This document shows positions 54,846 to 63,588 of a stretch of DNA of 64,000 nucleotides, piece by piece. The notes beneath the pieces were generated by a model, which worked only from the letters and a program-made list of their open reading frames with translations, made no database searches and was not told where the DNA came from. Source of the stretch: Streptomyces caatingaensis (lineage in GTDB: Bacteria > Actinomycetota > Actinomycetes > Streptomycetales > Streptomycetaceae); the NCBI RefSeq assembly GCF_001187435.1, contig NZ_LFXA01000002.1:868001-932000 (forward strand), in the 5' to 3' direction. Position numbers and translations under genes: made by a program. Position 1 is the stretch's first letter, and every line of letters starts with the position of its first letter.

Positions 54846-54905
54846 GGGGCCGCCCGGTGTCCGGAGCGGCCCCCCGGCTCGCGCCGGCCCCGAGGGGAGG
54901 TGCCC

Positions 54906-55376
54906 TCAGTCGACCCGGCCGTACCAGACGTTGTTCGTCCAGATCCGCTCGTAGCGGACGACCGAACCGGTCTTCGGGGCGTGCAGGATCTTCCCGTTCC
55001 CCGCGTATATGCCGACGTGGTAGACGCCCCGCCCGGAGTGGAAGAACACCAGGTCGCCGCGCTCACGTGCCGAACGGGGAATGTGATGGGTGCGGTTGTA
55101 CTGGGCAGCGGCCGTGCGGGGCAGCTGTTTGCCGGCCCGCTTGAAGGAGTAGAGGGTCAGGCCCGAGCAGTCGAAGCTGTAGGGGCCCGTGGCGCCCCAT
55201 CGGTAGGGCGAGCCCTGCTTGGATGCGGCGATCTGCAGGGCCCTGACCGAGACGGACGCCGCTTCCGCCTTGGAGGTGCCGCCCGGCGTCAGCACCGTGA
55301 CGCCGACGGCAGCGAGGGTCAGGGCCGATGCGGCCTTGGCTTTGGACAGCCTTGCGGGACGTTTGTGCGCGCCCAT
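54906..55376 (-). CDS. Secreted NlpC/P60 (C40) cell-wall hydrolase
   Basis: A 156-aa exported endopeptidase. A signal region ends near KAEAAS (about 38-42); the C40 domain has catalytic Cys in DCSGL, His in YHVGIYAG and the third polar residue near ILHAP. It should cut D-Glu-mDAP-type peptide bonds in peptidoglycan. The leader carries a c-di-AMP riboswitch, so expression falls when c-di-AMP is high. ATG 55376, with GAAGGG 9 bp upstream inside the riboswitch end. Confidence 0.93.
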   Translation of the reverse strand: MGAHKRPARLSKAKAASALTLAAVGVTVLTPGGTSKAEAASVSVRALQIAASKQGSPYRWGATGPYSFDCSGLTLYSFKRAGKQLPRTAAAQYNRTHHIPRSARERGDLVFFHSGRGVYHVGIYAGNGKILHAPKTGSVVRYERIWTNNVWYGRVD

Positions 55377-55384
55377 GTCGCATA

Positions 55385-55576
55385 CCCTTCGTCAGCCGCC
55401 TGTGAAGGATTGCCTGTCGGGTTCGGGCAGGCGAAGAATGCCCGGCCGCCGAGGGCGGCTTCACCCCAAGGGCCGGCTCCGGGGGAGCCGTCCCGTCGTG
55501 CTCGGGTCCTCCATCCCTGCCGATCACTCCCTGTGTCGACCCGTCGTCCGGGCGGCGGCAGGGTTCGGCGTCCGCC
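55385..55576 (-). promoter_or_regulatory. ydaO-type cyclic di-AMP riboswitch
   Basis: In minus-strand sense the leader contains the hallmarks of ydaO/rpfA RNAs: GCCGAACCC, ACAGGGAG, GGCAGGGATGGAGGACC, GGGGTGAAGCCG, CCGAACCCGACAGGC and CACAGGCGGCTGACGAAGG, in family order, just before the NlpC/P60 gene. Ligand-bound RNA is known to turn the gene off in actinomycetes. Confidence 0.88.
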
Positions 55577-55758
55577 CGGACCGCCCCGCCGTGTGGCGGG
55601 GTCTTGTCGTCCCGAGGATCTTGGCGCAGCCGCGGCGTCCACGCCGAGCGGAACCCTCGTTATGTGAGCCTCGTCACCTGTGGGCAATTGGGGTGGACGC
55701 GCGGCGATTTGACCCTCACCGGGCGGGCGGGGTGAGTCCGTCACCTGGGCCTGTTACC

Positions 55759-55799
55759 GATCACTCGCGCGCCGTGTGCGCGTCCCGCGCAGAGTGATC
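55759..55799 (-). terminator. Hairpin downstream of the ClpP-like operon
   Basis: Arms GATCACTCGCGCG and CGCGC-A-GAGTGATC (one bulged A), loop about 14 nt, 66 bp past the minus-strand stop at 55865. Probable terminator; alternatively an operator of the NlpC/P60 promoter. Confidence 0.55.
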
Positions 55800-55864
55800 A
55801 CTACGTGACGTCCACGATCGCGTCCGCCGTCTGACGGAATCCAGGTGAAAAGCGTTTCCGTTCC

Positions 55865-56170
55865 TCAACTCGCGGACGACGGCGGCAACATCAGCCGCGC
55901 GGCGCGCCGCTCCCCGTCCAGAACACGCATCGCACGCGCCATTGTCCCCGCGTACACCTCCCGTTCACCTCGTTCGAACATCACGGTCAGCGCGTCGCGC
56001 AGTCCGGTGGCCGCGACCACCAGAGCCTGCGCGGCTCGTAGCCCCCCGTACGTGTTGCGCCCGCGGGCCGGATTGATCCGGCCGAGAAGATCCAGTACCT
56101 CCAGGTAGCGGTCCACCAGCTCCCCCTCGGCGCGGGTGAGCGCGGGCAGCGGCGGGAGTTCGGGCGGCAT
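55865..56170 (-). CDS. Small helical protein co-transcribed with the ClpP-like gene
   Basis: A 101-aa protein of unknown family, predicted mostly helical (RAEGELVDRYLEVLDLL, AAQALVVAATGLRDALTVMFERGEREV), no membrane segment. It starts 6 bp after the ClpP-like stop, so it is made with it. It could be an adaptor or assembly partner; that is inference from position. Confidence 0.65.
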   Translation of the reverse strand: MPPELPPLPALTRAEGELVDRYLEVLDLLGRINPARGRNTYGGLRAAQALVVAATGLRDALTVMFERGEREVYAGTMARAMRVLDGERRAARLMLPPSSAS

Positions 56171-56176
56171 CGCAGG

Positions 56177-56836
56177 TCACCGCGGTCCGGCGGAGCGGTG
56201 GTCGATGATCCGGTCGGCCAGGCCGTACGCCACGGCCCCGGCCGCGTCCAGGACGGTCTCCCGCTCGGTGTCCGCCAGCACCCGCGCGGTGCTCCGCCCC
56301 GAGTACCGCGCCAGCAGCTCCGCCTGGAGCCCCCGCCGCCGCAGCAACTCCTCGGCGTGCAGGGCGAGATCGGACGGCCGGCCCCGGACGGGCTCCGGCA
56401 GCCCGGGCGGGCCGAGGACCACCCGGGCGTGCGGCAGCACCGACCGCTTGCCCGGCGCCCCGGCCGCCAGCAGCAGTGCGGCGGCCGGGCCGGCCTGGCC
56501 GAGGCAGATCGTCTCGATGTCGCAGGCGAGATAGCGCATCGTGTCGTGCACGGCGCACAGGGCGGCGAAGGATCCGCCGGGGGAATTCAGGTACAGCGAG
56601 ATGTCCCGGTCGGGCCCCGCGTGCTCCAACTGCATCAACTGCGCGATGACATCGGTCGCCGCGACGTCGTCGACCGCCGTCCCCAGCATCACGATCCGCC
56701 CCTCCATCAGCTTGGAGTACGGGTCCAGCGTGCGGTGGCCGTAGGCGGTGCGCTCGGTGAACTCGGGGAGGACGTGGCGGGCGGTGGGGAGGGGGCCGGT
56801 GCGGGGTTCGGTTGTGGGGTCGGTGTGGAGGGTCAA
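56177..56836 (-). CDS. Catalytically dead ClpP paralogue (ClpR-like)
   Basis: A 219-aa ClpP-fold protein aligned over its length with Clp[50 protein letters not shown]. All three catalytic positions are changed: Ser to Pro117 (GQAGPAA for GQAASMG), His to Gly142 (RVVLGPP for RVMIHQP) and Asp to Glu193 (DTERETV for DTERDRF). It may build mixed rings with an active ClpP and alter selectivity, like cyanobacterial ClpR. ATG 56836. A palindromic operator lies 53 bp upstream. Confidence 0.85.
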   Translation of the reverse strand: MTLHTDPTTEPRTGPLPTARHVLPEFTERTAYGHRTLDPYSKLMEGRIVMLGTAVDDVAATDVIAQLMQLEHAGPDRDISLYLNSPGGSFAALCAVHDTMRYLACDIETICLGQAGPAAALLLAAGAPGKRSVLPHARVVLGPPGLPEPVRGRPSDLALHAEELLRRRGLQAELLARYSGRSTARVLADTERETVLDAAGAVAYGLADRIIDHRSAGPR

Positions 56837-56888
56837 GGGGTGCTCCTCACGTCGGTGCGGGCCTGCCTGGGGGCGGGCCGTCCGTAAA

Positions 56889-56909
56889 AAATGTACAGGA
56901 CGTACATTT
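56889..56909. promoter_or_regulatory. Palindromic operator upstream of the ClpP-like gene
   Basis: AAATGTAC-AGGAC-GTACATTT: perfect 8-bp arms around 5 bp, in an AT-rich island between the ClpP-like start (56836) and the antitoxin start (57051). Its form suits a TetR- or GntR-type dimer. Confidence 0.6.
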
Positions 56910-57050
56910 ACTGGGGCCAGTGCCCCGGTTCATCGGCGCGACGGTGGGTGACGCGACGGTGAGTGACGGGACGCTGCCGCCTGATCGATGCGCAGCGGAC
57001 CCCTCTCTCCGGCCCCTGTGGGCGTCCGGGGCGCCGCTTAAGCTGGGGGC

Positions 57051-57335
57051 ATGACCTACGAGATTCCTGTGACGCAAGCCCGGGCGGAGCTCGCGGACCT
57101 GATCAACCGCGTCGTCTACGGCGGCGAGCGGGTCGTCGTCACGCGGCACGGGAAGCCGCTGGTCGCCCTGGTGTCCGCCGACGACCTGCGGCGCCTGGAG
57201 GGGGGCGCGCCGGAGGAGCCGGCCGTCGCCGAGGAGCCGGTGATCAGTACGGTCTCGACGGCGCGGCCGCTGTCGTCCGCCCCCGGCGAACCGCACCGTT
57301 TCGGCATCGCGGCCGAGCACCGCGAGCGTCACTGA
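57051..57335 (+). CDS. Phd/YefM-type antitoxin, no toxin adjacent
   Basis: A 94-aa antitoxin. The N-terminus (IPVTQARAELADLINRVVYGGERVVVTRHGKPLVALV in its helix and strand pieces) is the Phd/YefM DNA-binding and dimer domain; the C-terminal half is disordered-like. Such proteins repress their own operon and bind a RelE- or Doc-type toxin. No toxin frame follows in the next 280 bp or precedes it, so it is an orphan or now serves only as a regulator. Confidence 0.88.
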   Translation: MTYEIPVTQARAELADLINRVVYGGERVVVTRHGKPLVALVSADDLRRLEGGAPEEPAVAEEPVISTVSTARPLSSAPGEPHRFGIAAEHRERH

Positions 57336-57407
57336 CGCACGTGCCCTGAGCCCCGCCGCGGTGGCCGGCCCGCGCCGTTGAGCCGTGCGGCCTGTGCGGC
57401 TCTTGTG

Positions 57408-57464
57408 TCCCCTGCACTCCCCTGCGCTCCCCTGCGATCTTTGCGATCTTTGCGATCCCTGTGA
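57408..57464. repeat. Short tandem repeats
   Basis: TCCCCTGCRC-type 10-mers three times (57408-57437) followed by TCTTTGCGA 9-mers twice and a diverged third copy (57438-57464). Located between the antitoxin and the HNH nuclease gene. Confidence 0.7.
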
Positions 57465-57612
57465 CTCCTGGACCGAGAGGGAGATCACTGCGCCAAGTCT
57501 TGTGTTGACATGCGCATGTCTCCATTGTGTTGCCTGGCACTCACCCCCCTGACACGTGGTGCCACCAACCTGATGGCCCCTCAGCCATCCACCCTCACCA
57601 GGAGCGTTGCGC

Positions 57613-58257
57613 ATGCGTCGTGTCTACGCGCGTCGAATATCCCTGTCCGCCGGACTCGCGGCCGCCCTCGTCGGCACCGCCGTTCTGAACGGACCGGCCG
57701 CCCAGGCCGCCCCGCCCGCCCCCGTGGACGCGGCCACCGCCCGCGCCTACGCCAAGGCGCTGACCGTCCGGGCCGAAGGCTCCCTCGACGGTTACAGCCG
57801 GGCCCGGTTCCCCCACTGGATCACCCAGCACGGAGAGTGCAACACCCGCGAGGTCGTCCTCCAGCGCGACGGCGAGGACGTCGAGCAGAACAGCAAGTGC
57901 GCCGCCGTCTCCGGCACATGGGTCTCGCCCTACGACGGCGCGACGTGGCACGACGCCTCCGACATCGACATCGACCACGTCGTGCCCCTCGCCGAGGCGT
58001 GGCGCTCCGGCGCCAACGAGTGGACGAAGGCCGACCGCCAGAAGTTCGCCAACGACCTGACGCGTCCTCAGCTCATCGCCGTGACCGACCGCGTCAACCA
58101 GGCCAAGGGCGACAAGGACCCGGCGAAGTGGATGCCCCCGCTGAAAGGTTACGCCTGTACGTACGCGCGCATGTGGGTCACCGTCAAGCACGACTACAAG
58201 CTGACCGTGGACACGGCGGAGAAGAACAAGCTCGTCAGCGTGCTGGCTGGTTGCTGA
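57613..58257 (+). CDS. Secreted HNH endonuclease (DUF1524-like)
   Basis: A 214-aa exported nuclease. A signal peptide ends near AQA (about residue 31). The DIDIDHVVPLAEAW block with a later TRPQLIAVTDRVNQAKGD (Asn) forms the HNH/beta-beta-alpha metal site of the GmrSD C-terminal/DUF1524 group. Typical secreted Streptomyces nuclease, for DNA scavenging or competition. ATG 57613 follows AGGAGCG; TTG 57607 is less likely. Confidence 0.9.
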   Translation: MRRVYARRISLSAGLAAALVGTAVLNGPAAQAAPPAPVDAATARAYAKALTVRAEGSLDGYSRARFPHWITQHGECNTREVVLQRDGEDVEQNSKCAAVSGTWVSPYDGATWHDASDIDIDHVVPLAEAWRSGANEWTKADRQKFANDLTRPQLIAVTDRVNQAKGDKDPAKWMPPLKGYACTYARMWVTVKHDYKLTVDTAEKNKLVSVLAGC

Positions 58258-58273
58258 GCGCTGCTCGGCACGC

Positions 58274-58308
58274 GGCCCTGCCCGCCCCTGCGTTGGGCGG
58301 GCGGGGCC
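58274..58308 (+). terminator. Terminator of the HNH nuclease gene
   Basis: GC-rich stem GGCCC-GCCCGCCC/GGGCGGGC-GGGCC with a 7-nt loop, 17 bp after the stop codon. Confidence 0.75.
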
Positions 58309-58534
58309 GTAAGTGCTGCGGGGGGCCGGCTGCCCCGGCGCCGTCCGCCCGAAGCACCGTATATACGGTATGGCGCCACACGCCCCCGGTGAGCGGGGAG
58401 CGTTCCCCCCGCCATGCGCTGCCCCGGCCCGCACTCCGCCCCGTCCCGGCGGAACCCCGCGCCCCGGGCGCGTGATCCCGCCCGCAGTCAACGGCCCACA
58501 CCCACCCGCCCCCTTACCGCCGTTCACCCATGCC

Positions 58535-58585
58535 GACGCAAAGCGTCAGTTAACGCGTTGGAAAAGCTTGCGCATTAACCTGCAA
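58535..58585. promoter_or_regulatory. Palindromic elements upstream of ureA
   Basis: GACGC-AAA-GCGTC (58535-58547), then GTTAACGCG...CGCATTAAC (58549-58579, one mismatch) and TTGCG-N8-TGCAA (58568-58585). They lie in an AT-richer patch about 95-140 bp before ureA, where a nitrogen- or nickel-responsive regulator would bind. The last resembles a partial Nur-type box; unproven. Confidence 0.4.
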
Positions 58586-58676
58586 TCACCGGTTCCGGAG
58601 GCTTCGTTGCCGGATCGGTACCGTGCTGAGCTGGGGTAACGTCCCGCTGCACCGGGACGACAGTGAGGTGGGACGC

Positions 58677-58979
<303 letters not shown>

Positions 58980-58997
58980 AGGAAGGGCGGACGCACC

Positions 58998-59309
58998 ATG
59001 ATTCCCGGAGAGGTCCTGTTCGCGGAGGCTCCCGTCCGGCTCAACGAGGGCCTGCACCGGACCCGGCTGACCGTCCTCAACACCGCCGACCGGCCCGTCC
59101 AGGTCGGTTCGCACTACCACTTCGCGGAGGCGAACCCCGGCCTCGACTTCGACCGGGCGGCCGCGCACGGCAAGCGGCTGGACGTCCCGGCCGGCACGGC
59201 CGTCCGTTTCGAGCCGGGCATCCCGGTCGAGGTGGACCTCGTGCCGATCGCCGGCAAGCGGATCGTCGAGGGGCTGCGCGGCGAGTGCGGAGGGCAACTC
59301 GATGCGTGA
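58998..59309 (+). CDS. ureB: Urease beta subunit
   Basis: A 103-aa subunit: [31 protein letters not shown] and RFEPG. Overlaps ureC by 8 bp; strong AAGGAAGGG site upstream. Confidence 0.96.
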   Translation: MIPGEVLFAEAPVRLNEGLHRTRLTVLNTADRPVQVGSHYHFAEANPGLDFDRAAAHGKRLDVPAGTAVRFEPGIPVEVDLVPIAGKRIVEGLRGECGGQLDA

Positions 59310-61050
59310 CGCGTCCGCGCCCGGCGAGCCGCTCCGGCTCGAACGGGCCGTCTACGCCGGCCTCTACGGCCCCACCACCGGCGACCGCGTCCGCCTCGCC
59401 GACACCGACCTCCTCGTCGAGGTGGAGGAGGACCGCTCCGGAGGCCCCGGCCACGCCGGGGACGAGGCGGTCTTCGGCGGCGGCAAGGTCATCCGCGAGT
59501 CGATGGGCCAGTCCCGGGCCACCCGCGCCGAGGGCGCCCCGGACACCGTGATCACCGGGGCGCTGATCCTCGACCACTGGGGCGTCGTCAAGGCGGACGT
59601 CGGCATCCGCGACGGCCGGATCACCGGCATCGGCAAGGCCGGCAACCCCGACACCATGGACGGGGTCCACCCCGACCTCGTGATCGGGCCCGAGACGGAG
59701 ATCATCGCGGGCAACGGACGGATCCTCACGGCGGGGGCCGTCGACGCCCACGTCCACTTCATCTGTCCGCAGGCGGTCGGGGCCGCCCTCGCGTCCGGCG
59801 TGACCACCCTGGTCGGCGGCGGCACGGGCCCGGCCGAGGGCAGCAAGGCCACCACCGTCACGCCGGGATCCTGGCACCTCGCCCGGATGTTCGAGGCACT
59901 GGAGGGGTACCCGGTCAACATCGGCCTGCTGGGCAAGGGCAACACCGTCTCCCACGACGCGATGCGCGCCCAACTGCGCGCCGGAGCCGTCGGTTTCAAG
60001 ATCCATGAGGACTGGGGGGCCACCCCCGCCGTCATCGACGCCTGCCTGAACGTCTGCGAGGAGAGCGGCGCCCAGCTCGCCATCCACACCGACACCCTCA
60101 ACGAGGCGGGCTTCGTCGGCGACACGCTCGCGGCGATCGCCGGCCGTTCCCTCCACGCGTACCACACGGAAGGTGCCGGCGGCGGCCACGCTCCCGACAT
60201 CATCACCGTCGTCTCCGAGGCCAACGTCCTTCCCAGCTCGACCAATCCGACCCGGCCGCACACCGTCAACACCGTCGAGGAGCACCTCGACATGCTGATG
60301 GTCTGTCACCACCTCAACCCGGCCGTCCCGGAGGACCTCGCCTTCGCCGAGTCCCGCATCCGCCCCGGCACGATCGCCGCCGAGGACCACCTGCACGACC
60401 TCGGCGCCATCTCCATCGTCTCCTCCGACTCCCAGGCCATGGGACGCATCGGCGAAACCGTGCTGCGCACCTGGCAGACCGCCCACGCCATGAAGCGGCT
60501 GCGCGGGGCGCTGCCCGGCGACGGCCCCGCCGACAACGCGCGGGCCCGCCGCTACGTCGCGAAGTACACCATCAACCCGGCCGTCGCCCAAGGGCTCGAC
60601 CGCGAGATCGGCTCGGTCGAGGAGGGCAAGCTCGCGGACCTGGTGCTGTGGGATCCCGCGTTCTTCGGCGTCAAGCCGCTGCTCGTCCTCAAGGGCGGAC
60701 AGATCGCGTACGCGCAGATGGGCGACGCGAACGCCTCCATCCCGACGCCCCAACCGGTGCTGCCCCGGCCGATGTTCGGCGCCACCGGCCGGGCCCCGGG
60801 CGCCAACTCCCTCAACTTCGTGACGCAGTGGGCGATGGACGACGGGCTCCCCGAGCGGCTCGGCCTCGGCAAGCGCTTCGTCCCGATCCGTGACACCCGG
60901 GGGGTGACCAAGGCGGACATGCGCAACAACGACGCCCGGCCGAGGGTGGAGGTCGATCCCGACACGTTCACCGTCACCGTCGACGGCGTCCCCGTCGAGC
61001 CGCGGCCGGCGGAGCAACTGCCCATGGCCCAGCGGTACTTCCTCTTCTGA
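59302..61050 (+). CDS. ureC: Urease alpha (catalytic) subunit
   Basis: A 582-aa dinuclear nickel amidohydrolase that hydrolyses urea to ammonia and CO2. Metal ligands are in VDAHVHF, the carbamylated Lys in [16 protein letters not shown] and the flap VCHHLNP with catalytic His. About ten residues longer at the N-terminus than the usual form. The TGATG overlap links it to ureF. Confidence 0.97.
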   Translation: MRDASAPGEPLRLERAVYAGLYGPTTGDRVRLADTDLLVEVEEDRSGGPGHAGDEAVFGGGKVIRESMGQSRATRAEGAPDTVITGALILDHWGVVKADVGIRDGRITGIGKAGNPDTMDGVHPDLVIGPETEIIAGNGRILTAGAVDAHVHFICPQAVGAALASGVTTLVGGGTGPAEGSKATTVTPGSWHLARMFEALEGYPVNIGLLGKGNTVSHDAMRAQLRAGAVGFKIHEDWGATPAVIDACLNVCEESGAQLAIHTDTLNEAGFVGDTLAAIAGRSLHAYHTEGAGGGHAPDIITVVSEANVLPSSTNPTRPHTVNTVEEHLDMLMVCHHLNPAVPEDLAFAESRIRPGTIAAEDHLHDLGAISIVSSDSQAMGRIGETVLRTWQTAHAMKRLRGALPGDGPADNARARRYVAKYTINPAVAQGLDREIGSVEEGKLADLVLWDPAFFGVKPLLVLKGGQIAYAQMGDANASIPTPQPVLPRPMFGATGRAPGANSLNFVTQWAMDDGLPERLGLGKRFVPIRDTRGVTKADMRNNDARPRVEVDPDTFTVTVDGVPVEPRPAEQLPMAQRYFLF

Positions 61051-61733
61051 TGGCCGCTTCGTCGTTGGCTCCGTTGCTCGTCCTGGCCGACGGGCGCTTC
61101 CCCGCGGGCGGGCACGCCCACTCCGGCGGCGCGGAGGCGGCCGTGGCGGCGGGCCGGATCCGGGACGTGCCGTCGCTGGAGGCGTTCTGCCGGGGCCGCC
61201 TGCACACGGCCGGCCTGACGTCCGCCGGGCTGGCCGCCGCCGCTGCCGCCGGGCTCGACCCGCTCCTCCTGGACGAGGCCGCGGACGCCCGGACGCCGTC
61301 GGCCGCCCTGCGGGCCGCCGCTCGCCGGCTCGGCCGGCAGATGACGCGCGCCGCGCGGGCGGCATGGCCGTCCGCCGCCCTGGACTCCCTCGCCGCGGCC
61401 CGGCCGCGCGGCGCGCACCAGCCCGTCGTCCTCGGCGTGGCGGCCCGGGCCGCCGGACTCCGGCCGACGGACGCGGCCTACGCGGTCGCCTACGAGTCGG
61501 TGAGCGGACCGGTGACGGCGGTGGTGCGGCTGCTCGGACTCGATCCCTTCGAGGCGACGGGGGTGCTGGCGCGGCTGGCGCCGGATGTGGACGCCGTCGC
61601 CCTGGCCGCCGCCGACGCCGCGGTACGGGCCCTCGTCGAGGGCGTGGAGGCCCTGCCGGCGGCGTCGGGGCCCCTGTCGGACGTGATGGCGGAGGGACAT
61701 GCGGGGTGGCCGGTGCGGTTGTTCGCGTCGTGA
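61050..61733 (+). CDS. ureF: Urease accessory protein UreF
   Basis: A 227-aa helical protein (LLVLADGRFPAGGHAHSGG) that joins UreD and UreG in the activation complex and gates nickel delivery. ATG 61050 overlaps the ureC stop. UreE is not present in this cluster. Confidence 0.93.
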   Translation: MAASSLAPLLVLADGRFPAGGHAHSGGAEAAVAAGRIRDVPSLEAFCRGRLHTAGLTSAGLAAAAAAGLDPLLLDEAADARTPSAALRAAARRLGRQMTRAARAAWPSAALDSLAAARPRGAHQPVVLGVAARAAGLRPTDAAYAVAYESVSGPVTAVVRLLGLDPFEATGVLARLAPDVDAVALAAADAAVRALVEGVEALPAASGPLSDVMAEGHAGWPVRLFAS

Positions 61734-61883
61734 GGGGGCGTGGCCGCGGGCGCGGGGTTGCGCGCACGCGGCGTTGGGGGACGGGACGGGCACCGCTCCC
61801 CAACCACCCCCCGTCGCCGGCCCCATGCCACCCCCCGAATCGCCACCTCCCACCCCTGCACACCCCAACCCCAGGAGAATCCC

Positions 61884-62576
61884 ATGCACCTCGACCACTC
61901 CCTCGACGAGTCCTTCCCCCACCGCCACACCTACAGCGCCGCCTCGCCCCTCCGCCCCGACGGCACCCGTCGTGCCCTCCGCATCGGCCTCGGCGGCCCC
62001 GTCGGCTCCGGGAAGACGGCGACCGTCGCCGCCCTCTGCCGCGCCCTGCGCGAGGAGCTGTCGATCGCGGTCGTGACGAACGACATCTACACGCGTGAGG
62101 ACGCCGAGTTCCTGCTGCGGAACGCCGTCCTGCCGCCGGAGCGGATCACCGCCGTCGAGACGGGCGCCTGTCCGCACACCGCCATCAGGGACGACATTTC
62201 GGCGAACCTCGAAGCCGTCGAGGACCTCGAGGACGCCGTCGGCCCGCTCGACCTCGTCCTCGTCGAGTCCGGCGGGGACAACCTGACCGCCACCTTCTCC
62301 AAGGGGCTCGTCGACGCGCAGATCTTCGTCATCGACGTCGCCGGCGGCGACGACATCCCCCGCAAGGGCGGCCCCGGCATCACCACCGCCGACCTGCTGG
62401 TCGTCAACAAGACGGACCTCGCTCCGTACGTCGGCGTCGACCTGGAGGGCATGGCCCGTGACGCCAAGGCCCAACGCGGCGAGCTCCCCGTGGTGTTCAC
62501 CTCCGTCGCCGCGGAGGACGGCGTCGCGCCGGTGCGCGCGTGGGTGCGCGAGCGGCTCGCGGCATGGACGGCGTGA
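61884..62576 (+). CDS. ureG: Urease accessory GTPase UreG
   Basis: A 230-aa SIMIBI GTPase. P-loop [23 protein letters not shown], the nickel-binding CPH motif in [11 protein letters not shown], and VVNKTDLA. It powers nickel insertion. ATG 61884 follows CCAGGAGAA, 150 bp after ureF. An N-terminal His-containing segment is normal for the actinomycete form. Confidence 0.96.
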   Translation: MHLDHSLDESFPHRHTYSAASPLRPDGTRRALRIGLGGPVGSGKTATVAALCRALREELSIAVVTNDIYTREDAEFLLRNAVLPPERITAVETGACPHTAIRDDISANLEAVEDLEDAVGPLDLVLVESGGDNLTATFSKGLVDAQIFVIDVAGGDDIPRKGGPGITTADLLVVNKTDLAPYVGVDLEGMARDAKAQRGELPVVFTSVAAEDGVAPVRAWVRERLAAWTA

Positions 62577-63469
62577 CGGCACCGCCGCGGGACGCGGTGA
62601 CCGTGCCCGCCCGCGGGGCGGCCACCGGGCCGGCGCCGGCATCGCCCCCCACCCCCGCCGCCCTCACCGCCGCGGCGCGGATCGTCGCCGCCCCCGACGG
62701 CCGGGGCGGCACGGCCCTGCCGGTGCTGGCGGGGGAGGGGCCGTTCGCCCTGCGGCGGACGGGGCGGCGCGGCGGGCCGGAGGCGAGCGTGACGCTCGTC
62801 GGCGCGATGAGCGCGCCGCTGGGCGGTGACCGGCTGACGCTGACGGTCAGGGTCGAGCCCGGCGCCGCCCTGCGGTTCACCACCACCGCGGCCACCCTCG
62901 CCCTCCCCGGCCGGACGGGCGCCCGGGCCACGTACGACACCCGCATCACCGTCGGCGAGGGCGCCCGCCTCCACTGGCTGCCCGAGCCGCTGATCTCCGC
63001 GCACGGCAGCGATCTGTGGACGACGACCCGGGTCGAACTGGCCCCCACGGCCCGGCTCGTGCTGCGCGAGGAGCAGGTGCTGGGGCGCGCGGGCGAGCGG
63101 CCGGGCCGGCTGCGGAGCCGGCTGACGGTGTGCCGCGCGGGCCGTCCGCTCTACGACCAGGAGCTGAGCTACGGACCGGGCGCGCCGGGCTGGGACGGCG
63201 GTGCCGTCCTCGGCGGCCACCGGGCCGTGGGGCAACTGCTCGTCGTCGACCCGCGCCTGGCGGACGAGCCGGAGGAGTCCCGTCCCGTCGGGCCGACGGC
63301 GGCGCTCATGCCGCTGGCCGGCCCGGCGGTGGTCCTCACGGCCGTGGCCCCCGACGCGCTGGAACTGCGCAGAGTCCTGCGCCCGGAGGAAATCGGGGTG
63401 ACCCGGGCGAAGGGGGCGGTCGAGGGGGCGGCAGCCGACGCCACCCATGTCGTCATCCTTACGGATTAG
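62564..63469 (+). CDS. ureD: Urease accessory protein UreD
   Basis: A 301-aa scaffold of the urease activation complex ([21 protein letters not shown] in part, [17 protein letters not shown]). Overlaps ureG by 13 bp. The first 30 residues are Ala/Pro-rich and may be disordered. Confidence 0.92.
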   Translation: MDGVTAPPRDAVTVPARGAATGPAPASPPTPAALTAAARIVAAPDGRGGTALPVLAGEGPFALRRTGRRGGPEASVTLVGAMSAPLGGDRLTLTVRVEPGAALRFTTTAATLALPGRTGARATYDTRITVGEGARLHWLPEPLISAHGSDLWTTTRVELAPTARLVLREEQVLGRAGERPGRLRSRLTVCRAGRPLYDQELSYGPGAPGWDGGAVLGGHRAVGQLLVVDPRLADEPEESRPVGPTAALMPLAGPAVVLTAVAPDALELRRVLRPEEIGVTRAKGAVEGAAADATHVVILTD

Positions 63470-63588
63470 TAAAGATGTGCCCCGACAGCCTGTCCATGAC
63501 AGCCACGGAGGCGGAAGTATCCTCCCCAGCAGCTCTGTGATCATCGTCGCCCCGACCGAGGCGGCGTTCCCAGCAGGGGGATTCCCAC

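Larger units (their letters stand above)
58258..58676. other. Intergenic region between the HNH nuclease and urease
   Basis: 419 bp without a gene; holds a terminator near its start and palindromic elements near its end (separate entries). Confidence 0.6.
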
